32,028 nt of DNA from Rhodoferax sp. (lineage in GTDB: Bacteria > Pseudomonadota > Gammaproteobacteria > Burkholderiales > Burkholderiaceae_C). The position numbers and the translations under genes were made by a program. Where the stretch lies: positions 1 to 32,028 of the forward strand of contig NZ_JAQURE010000038.1 in the NCBI RefSeq assembly GCF_028715765.1. Direction: 5' to 3'. Each line of letters begins with the position of its first letter. Within the stretch, counting starts at the first letter, position 1. The notes beneath the pieces are model-generated. The model searched no databases, had not been told where the DNA came from, and was given only the letters and a program-made list of their open reading frames with translations. Positions 24,331 to 32,028 of the stretch are shown piece after piece.

Positions 24331-26420
24331 GTTTGACCTTCGGATGCCAAGCGTGCCAAGAGCGGCGCGGGTTGCCAAAAGCGGGCATCATCGAGCGGGT
24401 TTTGGGCAAAGCGCTGCATCGCTTGCACCACGTTGAACAGACCCACCTCGTTGGCGTAGTTGAGCGGCCCGCCGCGATAGACCGGAAAGCCATAGCCAAA
24501 GATGTAAACCACGTCAATGTCGCTGGCCTTGTTGGCAATGCCTTCTTCAAGAATATGCGCCGCTTCGTTGACCAGACTGAACACCAGGCGCTGGACGATT
24601 TCTTCGTCTGAAATCTTGCGCGGGGTTAGGCCCAGCGCAGCGCGGTGGTCTTCGATCATTTTGACCACCTCAGCGTTGACAATGGCATCGCGCTTGCCCG
24701 GCACGTAGTCATACCAACCAGCACCCGTCTTCTGGCCAAAACGCCCCATCTCACACAGCAGGTCTGCGGTTTTGCTGTATTTCATATCAGGCTTTTCCAC
24801 ATAGCGGCGCTTGCGGATGGCCCAGCCAATGTCGTTGCCCGCCAGGTCACTCATGCGAAACGGCCCCATGGCAAAGCCAAAAGCTTCCATGGCGGCGTCC
24901 ACTTGCGCGGGGGTGCAGCCTTCGTCAAGCAAGAAACCCGCCTGACGACCATATTGCTCAATCATGCGGTTGCCAATGAAGCCGTCACACACGCCCGAGA
25001 CCACCGCTGTTTTCTTGATGCGCTTGGCCAGCGCCATGACAGTGACCAACACATCGGGGGCGGTTTGGGTGCCGCGCACCACTTCCAGCAGCTTCATCAC
25101 ATTGGCCGGGCTGAAAAAGTGCGTGCCCAACACGTCTTGCGGGCGCTGGGTAAAAGCAGCGATCTGGTTCACGTCTAGCGTGGAGGTGTTGCTGGCCAGA
25201 ATGGCACCGGGTTTCAGCACCCGGTCGAGCTCCTTGAACACGGCCTGCTTCACGCTCAGTTCTTCAAATACAGCCTCAATCACCAGGTCAGCATCTTTGA
25301 GGTCGTCATAACTCAGTGTGGTGCTGAGCTGCGCCATGCGCTGCTCATATTTATCTTGTTTGAGCTTGCCTTTTTTGACCTGCGCCTCGTAGTTTTTGCG
25401 GATGGTGGCGATGCCACGGTCTAAGGCCTCTTGCTTCATCTCCAGCATCTTCACCGGCAAACCGGCGTTAAGGAAGTTCATGGCAATGCCGCCACCCATC
25501 GTGCCAGCCCCAATAATTGCTACTGAGTTGATAGCTCGTTGCGCAGTATTGGCGGGCACATCAGGCACTTTTGATGCTGATCTTTCGGCCATGAACAAAT
25601 GCCGCAGGGCACGGCTCTCGGGCGTCCACATCAGGTTAAGGAACGTGTCGCGCTCCAAGCGCATGCCGTCGTCAAACTTGCGTTGGGTGGCCGCCTCGAC
25701 TGCGTCCACACACTTCAGGGGTGCGGGGAAGTTTTTGGCCATGCTGCCCACCATGTTGCGGGCAAACTGAAAGTAGGCATCGCCTTGCGGGTGCTGGGCT
25801 GGCAGGTGGCGCACCAGTGGCAGGGGGCGCAACGACGCCACCTCAGCCGCAAAGGCCAGCGCCTGCGCCAGCAGTGTGACGGGGGAGTCAGCCATTCTTT
25901 GAAACAACTGCTGGCCAGGCACCTGCATCAGCAGCTCGCTGTTGACCGATTCGCCGCTCACAATCATGTTCAACGCGGCCTCCACACCCAGTGCGCGCGG
26001 CAGGCGCTGGGTACCACCGGCACCGGGCAACAAGCCGAGTTTGACCTCAGGCAGCGCCACTTTGCAACCAGGCGCGGCTAACCGATAGTGGCAGCCCAGC
26101 GCCAGCTCCAGCCCGCCGCCCATGCACACGCTGTGCACTGCGGCCACGATGGGTTTGGTAGCGGCTTCAAGCGCCAAGATCACACTCAGCAAGTTGGGCT
26201 CTTGCAGGGCGATGGGCGAGCCAAATTCTTTGATGTCGGCGCCACCAGAGAAGGCGTTGCCAGCCCCAGTGATGACGATGGCTTTGACCGCAGGGTCGGC
26301 TTGAGCCGCACCCAGGGCAGCCGTCAGGGCACGGCGGGTGGCCAAACCCAACCCATTCACAGGCGGGTTGTCCAGGGTGATGACGGCGATGCCGTCAGTC
26401 ACAGCGAGATGGGCAGTCAT
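24324..26420 (-). CDS. Multifunctional enoyl-CoA hydratase/3-hydroxyacyl-CoA dehydrogenase (FadB/FadJ-like)
   Basis: This 698-aa bifunctional beta-oxidation enzyme has an N-terminal crotonase domain (GNAFSGGADIKEF; CMGGGLELALGCHYRLA; LPEVKLGLLPGAGGTQRLPR) and a 3-hydroxyacyl-CoA dehydrogenase domain beginning near residue 298 (IIGAGTMGGGIAMNF; GTHFFSPANVMKLLEVV with the catalytic His; CDGFIGNRM) plus its C-terminal domains. It hydrates trans-2-enoyl-CoA and oxidises the product with NAD. The start at 26420 has GGAAAG ahead of it; an upstream extension to 26480 would run through a palindromic operator and is unlikely. It pairs with the thiolase. A degraded repeat copy may lie in the linker between its two domains. 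Confidence 0.93.
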   Translation of the reverse strand: MTAHLAVTDGIAVITLDNPPVNGLGLATRRALTAALGAAQADPAVKAIVITGAGNAFSGGADIKEFGSPIALQEPNLLSVILALEAATKPIVAAVHSVCMGGGLELALGCHYRLAAPGCKVALPEVKLGLLPGAGGTQRLPRALGVEAALNMIVSGESVNSELLMQVPGQQLFQRMADSPVTLLAQALAFAAEVASLRPLPLVRHLPAQHPQGDAYFQFARNMVGSMAKNFPAPLKCVDAVEAATQRKFDDGMRLERDTFLNLMWTPESRALRHLFMAERSASKVPDVPANTAQRAINSVAIIGAGTMGGGIAMNFLNAGLPVKMLEMKQEALDRGIATIRKNYEAQVKKGKLKQDKYEQRMAQLSTTLSYDDLKDADLVIEAVFEELSVKQAVFKELDRVLKPGAILASNTSTLDVNQIAAFTQRPQDVLGTHFFSPANVMKLLEVVRGTQTAPDVLVTVMALAKRIKKTAVVSGVCDGFIGNRMIEQYGRQAGFLLDEGCTPAQVDAAMEAFGFAMGPFRMSDLAGNDIGWAIRKRRYVEKPDMKYSKTADLLCEMGRFGQKTGAGWYDYVPGKRDAIVNAEVVKMIEDHRAALGLTPRKISDEEIVQRLVFSLVNEAAHILEEGIANKASDIDVVYIFGYGFPVYRGGPLNYANEVGLFNVVQAMQRFAQNPLDDARFWQPAPLLARLASEGQTF
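25516..25556 (+). repeat. Possible degraded repeat copy I (inside fadB-like gene)
   Basis: ATTGCTAC, then ATAGCT and TTGCGCA with fitting spacing, resembles the left half of the repeat. The right half is poor. It falls in the linker between the hydratase and dehydrogenase domains. Chance similarity is possible. Confidence 0.3.
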
Positions 26421-26437
26421 GGCGCTTTCCTTTAAAA

Positions 26438-26455
26438 ATAGAACGATCGTTCTAT
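26438..26455. promoter_or_regulatory. Perfect 18-bp palindrome, TetR-type operator of the beta-oxidation genes
   Basis: ATAGAACGATCGTTCTAT is perfectly palindromic, and A/T matches extend it to 28 bp with one mismatch on each side. It lies 17 bp before the ATG. TetR-family fatty-acid regulators (FadP/PsrA type in proteobacteria) bind such sites; the regulator gene is not in the window. Confidence 0.7.
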
Positions 26456-26496
26456 ATTTTAGAGAGCCAATATCACCCAAGCTTCAAGGGTATGTC

Positions 26497-28869
26497 CTAC
26501 TCCACCCGTGTGATTTTGCTGGGCTTGAAGCCCAGGTCGGCCAGCTTGCCTTTGCGCGCCCGCAGGCCACGGGCGTTGTTCAAGCTGCGAATTTCAAGTG
26601 TTTCATCACGCACCTTGCCACCGCGGCCAATGCCGTCAATGCGCACGCTGCGGGTGTAAGCCGCTGCACCAGCCAAGGTGTCTTTGTCTTCAAGAGCCAG
26701 CAGCATCAGGCCACGGCCACCGCTGGGCATGGCCTTGAGTTCAGTCAACTCAAAGGTCAAAATCCGCCCACCTGTTGACGCGCATGCCACATGGCTGGCA
26801 GGGCTCACGCCGGTGCCAGGGTTGGCAATGACGGACGGCAGACACAGCGCCTCGCCCGCATTGACCGTGACAAACGCCTTGCCCGCCTTTTGTCTTGAAA
26901 TCATGTGCGCCACCGTGGCGGTAAAGCCGTAGCCACCACTGCTGCACAGCAGCAAGCTGGCCTGCGTCGGCCCGGCAAAGTAAGACACCAGCGTGCTGCC
27001 CGCTTCCAGCTCAATCAAGCTGGTGATGGGTTGGCCGTCGCCCCGCCCGCCGGGTAGCAGTGACACCGCCACCGAGTACACGCGACCATTGGCACCAAAG
27101 GCCAGCAAGGTGTCTACCGTGCGGCATTCAAAGGTGGCAAACAGCGCGTCACCGGCTTTGAAGGTGTACTCGGGCGCGGCGCCGCCACTGAGGCGGTCTC
27201 TGGCCCAGCCTTTTTGCGCCCGCACCCAGCCCATTTGACTGACCACCACGGTCACCGGCTCGTCCACCACCTTGACCTCCAGTACGACTTTTTTCTCAGC
27301 TTGAATCAGGGTGCGGCGGGGGTCAGCAAAGGCTTTGGCATCGGCTTCAATCTCTTTGACCATCAGGCGGCGCAGGCTGGCGGGGTTGGCCAAGATGTCT
27401 TCGAGCTTGTGCTGGTCTTCACGCAGGCCAGCCAGCTCTTGCTCGATTTTGATGGCTTCCAGCCGGGCCAGCTGGCGCAGGCGGATTTCCAAAATATCTT
27501 CGGCTTGCCGGTCAGACAAGTGAAAACGCGTCATCAGCGCAGCCTTAGGCTCGTCGCTCTGGCGAATGATGGCAATCACTTCATCAATGTTGAGCAGCAC
27601 CATTTGCCGCCCTTCCAGAATATGAATGCGGTCTAGCACCTTGCCCAGCCGGTGACGGGTGCGCCGCTCAATGGTGGTTTGCCGAAACGCAATCCATTCG
27701 GTGAACATCTGCCGCAAAGACTTTTGCGTGGGCCGGCCGTCGAGCCCGATCATGGTCAGGTTGATCGGGCTGGAGGTCTCTAGGCTGGTGTGCGCGAGCA
27801 GCGTGTGGATGAAATCCTGGTGGGCAATTTTGCTGGTTTTGGGCTCGCACACCAGGCGCACGGCGGCATCTTTGCTGGACTCATCGCGCACCCCGTCAAG
27901 CACGGCCAGCACGGTGGCCTTGAGCTGTGTTTGCTCCAAGCTGAGGGCTTTTTTACCGGCCTTGACCTTGGGGTTGGTGAGCTCTTCAATCTCTTCCAGC
28001 ACGCGCTGAGTGCTCACGCCTGGCGGCAGCTCGGTCACCACCAGTTGCCATTGGCCACGCGCGAGCTCTTCAATCTTCCAACGGGCACGGCATTTGAGCG
28101 AACCGCGACCGCTGCGGTAAATGTCGGCAATGTCGACTGCGCTGTTGATGATTTGGCCGCCACCGGGAAAGTCTGGGCCTGGCAGCAAGGCATAAAGATC
28201 GTCGTCCGCCAGCTCTGGAGACTTGATCAGCGCCACGCACACATCGGCCACTTCGCGCAGGTTGTGGCTGGGAATTTCGGTGGCCAACCCTACCGCAATG
28301 CCGCTGGCTCCGTTGAGCAGGGCAAACGGCAGGCGCGCGGGCAACTGGTTGGGCTCTTCGGTGGAGCCGTCGTAGTTGGGCGAAAAATCGACCGTGCCTT
28401 CGTCAATTTCATCAAGCAGCAGGTTCGAGATTTTGGCCAGCCGGGCCTCGGTGTAGCGCATGGCCGCAGCGCCATCGCCATCACGGCTACCAAAGTTGCC
28501 GTGGCCATCAACCAGCGGGTAGCGCAGCGAAAAGTCTTGCGCCATGCGCACTGCCGCGTCATACACCGATGAATCGCCGTGGGGGTGAAACCGCCCCAGT
28601 ACATCACCCACCACGCGCGCACACTTGACCGGCTTGGCACCCACATTGCCATTGGTGCCGCCAAAGCCCAGCCCCATGCGGCTCATGGCGTACAAAATGC
28701 GCCGCTGCACCGGTTTTTGGCCATCGGTCACGTCAGGCAAAGCCCGGCCTTTGACCACGCTCAAAGCGTATTCGAGGTAGGCACGCTGGGCATAGCTGGC
28801 CAGGTTCAGCGCGTCATCGCTCTCGGGCTGAATCGGTGCTGGCGTGTCGAAAATCAGTTCATCAGTCAT
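26497..28869 (-). CDS. parC: DNA topoisomerase IV subunit A
   Basis: ParC is the DNA-cutting subunit of topoisomerase IV, which unlinks daughter chromosomes. The 790-aa protein has the winged-helix core with [14 protein letters not shown] (quinolone-determining region) and the catalytic tyrosine in [10 protein letters not shown] (about residue 136). The breakage-reunion domain continues to the coiled arm ([19 protein letters not shown]). The C-terminal part is a reduced beta-pinwheel ([31 protein letters not shown]), shorter than in GyrA and lacking a clear GyrA box, which favours ParC. ParE is not adjacent. The spacer of 108 bp to the upstream small ORF contains a hairpin (GCGAGG/CCTCGC, 28924-28952). 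The ribosome-binding site is weak. Confidence 0.93.
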   Translation of the reverse strand: MTDELIFDTPAPIQPESDDALNLASYAQRAYLEYALSVVKGRALPDVTDGQKPVQRRILYAMSRMGLGFGGTNGNVGAKPVKCARVVGDVLGRFHPHGDSSVYDAAVRMAQDFSLRYPLVDGHGNFGSRDGDGAAAMRYTEARLAKISNLLLDEIDEGTVDFSPNYDGSTEEPNQLPARLPFALLNGASGIAVGLATEIPSHNLREVADVCVALIKSPELADDDLYALLPGPDFPGGGQIINSAVDIADIYRSGRGSLKCRARWKIEELARGQWQLVVTELPPGVSTQRVLEEIEELTNPKVKAGKKALSLEQTQLKATVLAVLDGVRDESSKDAAVRLVCEPKTSKIAHQDFIHTLLAHTSLETSSPINLTMIGLDGRPTQKSLRQMFTEWIAFRQTTIERRTRHRLGKVLDRIHILEGRQMVLLNIDEVIAIIRQSDEPKAALMTRFHLSDRQAEDILEIRLRQLARLEAIKIEQELAGLREDQHKLEDILANPASLRRLMVKEIEADAKAFADPRRTLIQAEKKVVLEVKVVDEPVTVVVSQMGWVRAQKGWARDRLSGGAAPEYTFKAGDALFATFECRTVDTLLAFGANGRVYSVAVSLLPGGRGDGQPITSLIELEAGSTLVSYFAGPTQASLLLCSSGGYGFTATVAHMISRQKAGKAFVTVNAGEALCLPSVIANPGTGVSPASHVACASTGGRILTFELTELKAMPSGGRGLMLLALEDKDTLAGAAAYTRSVRIDGIGRGGKVRDETLEIRSLNNARGLRARKGKLADLGFKPSKITRVE

Positions 28870-28923
28870 AAAAAATGCAAAACGGGTTTATATCTTCAAA
28901 AAATCACAGGGGATTCAGCATCG

Positions 28924-28952
28924 GCGAGGGGTAGCGGTGTTACCCGCCTCGC
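28924..28952 (-). terminator. Imperfect GC-rich hairpin after the DUF262-zeta-small ORF operon
   Basis: On the minus strand GCGAGG and CCTCGC enclose GGGTAACACCGCTACC, which continues the stem with bulges. A TTTTTT tract follows only about 20 bases later. It could mark the end of the accessory operon before parC, but it is not a standard terminator. Confidence 0.3.
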
Positions 28953-28977
28953 TAGACGCCTCGGAAAGTCCAACAGA

Positions 28978-29184
28978 TCAATGACGTTCGGGGCGCACAG
29001 CGCATGCAACGTCCAATCGGATTGGATCAGGCTCAAGCGTCTGTACCCTGCCACCTTGGGTGATGACCAACTTCGTACCCGTTCGAGCCGCAATCTCGCG
29101 TGCCCGGCACGCTGCACGACTCATGGCTGCCACGGTGAAACGCAGGTCTTCATCACGCGCCTGGCCGATAGGTTGCTGATTCAT
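28978..29184 (-). CDS. Small protein following the zeta-family gene (candidate antitoxin)
   Basis: This 68-aa soluble protein has a helical stretch (AAMSRAACRAREIAARTGTK) followed by a short strand-like LVITQGGRVQTLEPD. I recognise similar small ORFs behind stand-alone zeta-toxin genes in proteobacteria, but know of no assigned function. It overlaps the zeta-family stop by 4 bp (ATGA), so it is translated with that gene. An antitoxin role is inferred from size and coupling. It is unusual in lying after rather than before the toxin. Confidence 0.65.
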   Translation of the reverse strand: MNQQPIGQARDEDLRFTVAAMSRAACRAREIAARTGTKLVITQGGRVQTLEPDPIRLDVACAVRPERH

Positions 29185-29708
29185 GGTTTTTCACTCCAAT
29201 CTGAAAGTGTTGGTTGTTCACCGGAATTGTCATAGAGCGCCCAAGCGTCAACTTTAGGCGCGTAAAGCTGATGAAAATTAACCAAGCCCTGCTGAAAACG
29301 GCGTCGAACCACATCTTCGGCAATGTGATGCCCACCTTGCCGAACACGCTGGGCAACACGAGCCACTGCTTGATCCGCGCTGGCCAACTGCAGAAATACA
29401 AGCTTGACCCGGTAACCTGCAGCTTGCCATTGATCAATCATGCGCAAATAGCCACGACCGGCCAAGGTGGTCTCCAAGGCAAAAGACCGATGGGCTGCGA
29501 AGTGTTGGTCTAGCGCTTCGAGCATAAGCCGACCCGCTTGCAGCGCTGCTGCCTCAGGCGAAAAAGGCGACAACCCGGCCGCGATCAAATCCGCATTTAC
29601 AAACACGGGGCAATTCGCCTCGTTGGGCAAAAACTCACGCGCAAAAGTGGTCTTACCAGCGCCATTCGGGCCAGCAATGATCAGGACTTTCAATCCACCG
29701 GCGTTCAT
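29181..29708 (-). CDS. Zeta-toxin-family P-loop kinase
   Basis: This 175-aa protein has the Walker A motif AGPNGAGKTTFAREFLP (about residues 13-29), the substrate-side acidic motif VNADLIAAGLSPFSPE, the segment SFALETTLAGRGYLRM, and an arginine-rich lid (VAQRVRQGGHHIAEDVVRRR). Zeta toxins phosphorylate UDP-N-acetylglucosamine and stop cell-wall synthesis; this compact stand-alone branch is less well studied and its substrate may differ. It overlaps both neighbours by 4 bp: the DUF262 gene upstream and the small ORF downstream. That places it at the centre of a tightly coupled three-gene operon. Confidence 0.87.
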   Translation of the reverse strand: MNAGGLKVLIIAGPNGAGKTTFAREFLPNEANCPVFVNADLIAAGLSPFSPEAAALQAGRLMLEALDQHFAAHRSFALETTLAGRGYLRMIDQWQAAGYRVKLVFLQLASADQAVARVAQRVRQGGHHIAEDVVRRRFQQGLVNFHQLYAPKVDAWALYDNSGEQPTLSDWSEKP

Positions 29709-31825
29709 GCCTCCAGGCTTCCCATTTGCAGGTCAAACGCCTGACGGATCAGCCCAGTCACATAGGGCAATTGATCGTGGCTTGACAATCCGACCTCCAC
29801 GTTGCCATTGCCCCAACGGCCAATGCTTGATATGTCGCGGCACATGCCCTTGGGGTCTTCAATGTCGCCAATGTTCACGTTCAGCACCAACAGCAAACGT
29901 TTGGACTGAGGCACCACATCCACAAAATTGGTTTCAGCCTTGTAGGCCACATAAAGCTTCAAATAGTCTTCGCTCACGCAAGGGTCAAGCGCCAACACAG
30001 CTTGACGCAAGCCTTCAAACAACGCACGCATCGGCCCACTGACAAGATGCGGATGGTCACTGACGGTGTAATGCTGAGTCATCTTGGTTACACAGGAGCC
30101 ATAAGCCGCCAGCACATCAGCTGGCAATTTTGGGGCGTTCCAGACCTTGAGTGCTTCAGTGGCCAGACGTTCTGCGCGTGCTTCAATGGCCGCCTCGTCC
30201 CACTTCTCGAGCTGTCCTAGGCCGTCATTGAGGTTCAAGGCGCTGAACTTGAAACCAATTTTTTTGCCGTCTCTGCTGGTGATCTGGTCACGTTTGAAAG
30301 CAAAAGCGTGGTCGCTGTATTCGCTGTTGTAACCCGTCAGGGTGAGATTGCCCAAGGTGTGCAGCCAGGTTTGATGAATACGCGACCAATCTGAGCCCAA
30401 CTCAGCCTGCCATTGCGGGGACAAAGCCTCGTTTTGTGGCAGGATGTGCTCAATGGAATAGTCCTCCACGACCACTGGCTCTTTGCGGCCATGGTTTTCA
30501 AGGCGGCGCAGCCAATAGCTGCGGCTGCGAAAGTTGTAAAGGTCTCGACGCTTGATGTCGCGCCGGAACTCTTCATCGGCAGGAAAGCGGCGGTAAGAAG
30601 GCAGCATGAGAAAGGCCGCCTTCACGCTTTCAAGGTAGTGCTCTTTTTGCAGGGTGCGACTCAAAGCTGCAAATGTTTTATTCAGTGAGTTGGTGGGAAT
30701 GGCGCAGATGGCACGACGAAACACGTAGCTCTCCACCCATCGTGTGATAGTCAACACCTCATCAGCAGTCAAACACCCTTGCTTGAAATCGTGGTAAATG
30801 TCCAGCAAGAATGGGTATGCCACGTCAACTTTGAGTTCACGCAGATCGTGGAAGGCTTGCTTCAAGGCAGCGTCATTTTCTGCACCCAATGCCATGGCAC
30901 AGTAATGCGTGGCGTAGCCATGAATGTCCGCCACCAGGCTTTTGATGTCATCTTTGAAACTTGCTGAAAAGGCTTTGAAAGCCGTGTAGACCTCACGTAC
31001 GTTCGGAATCTCGCCGGTTTTGGCTGTCAAGTAGTGGCGCATGAAGGGGTCAAAATGCACCCCATAACCGGTCTGACCAAACGCTTTTTCCATGGGCCGC
31101 CAATAAGCCATGTAAAGCTCAGTCTGCAGCTTCGGCTCAAGCCCCATCAGGATGTAGTTGCGAATCAAGTCAGCCTGACTGAGTTCAAGGCCGGTTGAGT
31201 TCATGCTTTCAAAAATTAACTGCGGATTGTCTTGAGATCGATCCAGGGAGACATCCACAATGACCAGCTTGGCAAGGCCCTGGCAGATGGCCTCCAACTC
31301 AGCTTGGTGTGCCTCAATCAAGCCTTGGAAAAGTTCATAGTTCTCAATGATTCTGAGACTCGCATCAGCCGGTAGGGGCGTGCCGTTGATGATCGCCAAC
31401 CACGTGTTTTTGTCAGTGTCCGACAAGATTAGTTTGTAGTGACGCTCACCCTCCTCATAAGGGTTCAAAAGATAGTAGTTGCGCAATTTCTTTGCCGAAA
31501 AAGCTTCAAGCAGCTCAGCATGACCCTTGATTTCAAAGTGCTTGGCCAATGCAGCAATCAGAAGTGTACCGGTGGTTAAGCGCTGTTGACCGTCAATGAC
31601 CATCAGCGGTTCTTGCGCCACCACGTTGTCCTGCCCACGCTTCACATAAACCACTGCCCCGATGAAATGGGCCTTAATGGCGGTACTTCTGCCTGCTCGC
31701 AACAGGTCAGACCATAGCTGTCGGCACTGTATAGCCGTCCAGGAATAGTTCCGCTGGTAAATGGGAATAGCGAACTGCGGCGACTTCTGTAAAAACGTCA
31801 GCAGATTGGCTTCTGTGGCTTTCAT
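29705..31825 (-). CDS. GmrSD-like DUF262/DUF1524/DUF5655 protein
   Basis: This 706-aa protein joins an N-terminal DUF262 domain (FAIPIYQRNYSWT near residue 18; FIGAVVYV; VIDGQQRLTTG near 75) to a DUF1524 nuclease domain with the His-Asn/His-type motif SIEHILPQN (near 457) and GNLTLTGYN (near 496). A C-terminal DUF5655 domain follows (KLYVAYKAETNFVDVVPQSK, RDISSIGRWGNGNVEVGL; about 590-700). DUF262 plus DUF1524 is the architecture of GmrSD, a type IV restriction enzyme that uses nucleotides and attacks modified phage DNA. All key motifs look intact. The start has AGGAT ahead of it. It is the first gene of an operon with the zeta-family kinase. Phage defence is inferred from the family. Confidence 0.9.
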   Translation of the reverse strand: MKATEANLLTFLQKSPQFAIPIYQRNYSWTAIQCRQLWSDLLRAGRSTAIKAHFIGAVVYVKRGQDNVVAQEPLMVIDGQQRLTTGTLLIAALAKHFEIKGHAELLEAFSAKKLRNYYLLNPYEEGERHYKLILSDTDKNTWLAIINGTPLPADASLRIIENYELFQGLIEAHQAELEAICQGLAKLVIVDVSLDRSQDNPQLIFESMNSTGLELSQADLIRNYILMGLEPKLQTELYMAYWRPMEKAFGQTGYGVHFDPFMRHYLTAKTGEIPNVREVYTAFKAFSASFKDDIKSLVADIHGYATHYCAMALGAENDAALKQAFHDLRELKVDVAYPFLLDIYHDFKQGCLTADEVLTITRWVESYVFRRAICAIPTNSLNKTFAALSRTLQKEHYLESVKAAFLMLPSYRRFPADEEFRRDIKRRDLYNFRSRSYWLRRLENHGRKEPVVVEDYSIEHILPQNEALSPQWQAELGSDWSRIHQTWLHTLGNLTLTGYNSEYSDHAFAFKRDQITSRDGKKIGFKFSALNLNDGLGQLEKWDEAAIEARAERLATEALKVWNAPKLPADVLAAYGSCVTKMTQHYTVSDHPHLVSGPMRALFEGLRQAVLALDPCVSEDYLKLYVAYKAETNFVDVVPQSKRLLLVLNVNIGDIEDPKGMCRDISSIGRWGNGNVEVGLSSHDQLPYVTGLIRQAFDLQMGSLEA

Positions 31826-32028
31826 GTGATTATCCTGTCATGTGACACTTAGTAGGTTGGAAAAGCTGGCTTTGACAGCGGTTTTCCAGCTGAAGAGTTA
31901 ACTTTAACGTGAAAGAACGGCGTATCCGGGCGAGTGTTACCCTGACCCCGCCCTGGTCAAAAGCAACGCGACAACAGTGATTCGGTCAGCGACTCAGACA
32001 GGAGTCGGTACAAACCCGTATTTGGTCA
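31826..32028. other. Spacer upstream of the accessory operon
   Basis: No gene is seen. Short inverted repeats are TGTCA/TGACA (31836-31847), AGCTGG/CCAGCT (31864-31892) and CGACTC/GAGTCG (31990-32007). The first lies 10 bp from the DUF262 start and could be an operator. No convincing -35/-10 pair was identified. Confidence 0.35.

Noticed and set aside
2735..25556. The repeated palindromes as a CRISPR array
   Set aside because: The copies are kilobases apart, occur in both orientations, vary in sequence and have no spacers of regular length.

Overview
The window looks like chromosomal DNA of a betaproteobacterium, most likely a Comamonadaceae member (Rhodoferax/Polaromonas-like). This rests on protein families and gene order: the minus-strand block DUF971 - ubiE - Tim44-like - ubiJ - ubiB, a giant DUF3683-type FAD/Fe-S oxidoreductase, trmJ next to cysE, and the fatty-acid gene set. 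No rRNA, tRNA or CRISPR array was seen. The assignment is from recognition of families, not from a database search.

Layout. 1-4096 is housekeeping: a 5'-truncated glutamate-synthase-like FMN/Fe-S protein, then trmJ-cysE (minus) divergent from suhB (plus). 4236-5689 is a divergent pair, a DUF4395 membrane protein and a Crp/Fnr-type regulator, with a perfect 20-bp palindrome containing TGAT-N4-ATCA between them. 5713-8391 is mutS. 8422-12782 is a ubiquinone-biosynthesis block on the minus strand. 12827-16744 is the giant oxidoreductase, preceded by an ElaA-like acetyltransferase. 17556-19930 is an SDR - hotdog thioesterase - zinc-less MDR set. 20170-21741 is an Aer-like PAS chemoreceptor with a perfect FNR-type box just upstream. 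21742-23086 is a scrambled accessory patch: a repeat copy, fused remnants of two genes, a PIN/ribbon-helix-helix toxin-antitoxin pair and a hairpin-dense spacer. 23087-26420 is a beta-oxidation pair (thiolase and multifunctional FadB/J-like protein) behind a TetR-type palindrome. 26497-28869 is parC. 28978-31825 is a three-gene accessory operon in which every junction is a 4-bp ATGA overlap: a GmrSD-like DUF262/DUF1524/DUF5655 protein, a zeta-toxin-family kinase and a 68-aa small protein.

Two signals stand out. First, a family of roughly 55-65-bp interspersed palindromic repeats (core AGAGCTRCTAGCGCTTAT ... CTAGAGGCC) occurs eight times clearly and once in degraded form. Four copies lie between genes, and four lie inside genes without breaking them (trmJ, mutS twice, the DUF3683 oxidoreductase). 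Three of the intragenic copies are read in the same frame and give the same peptide pattern, E-x8-L-E-P, which resembles the behaviour of Rickettsia palindromic elements. Second, the overlapping DUF262 - zeta - small-ORF operon is a plausible anti-phage or toxin-antitoxin composite. Other regulatory details worth checking are the ubiJ start codon in the loop of a terminator-like hairpin, and the FNR box overlapping the chemoreceptor's translation start region.
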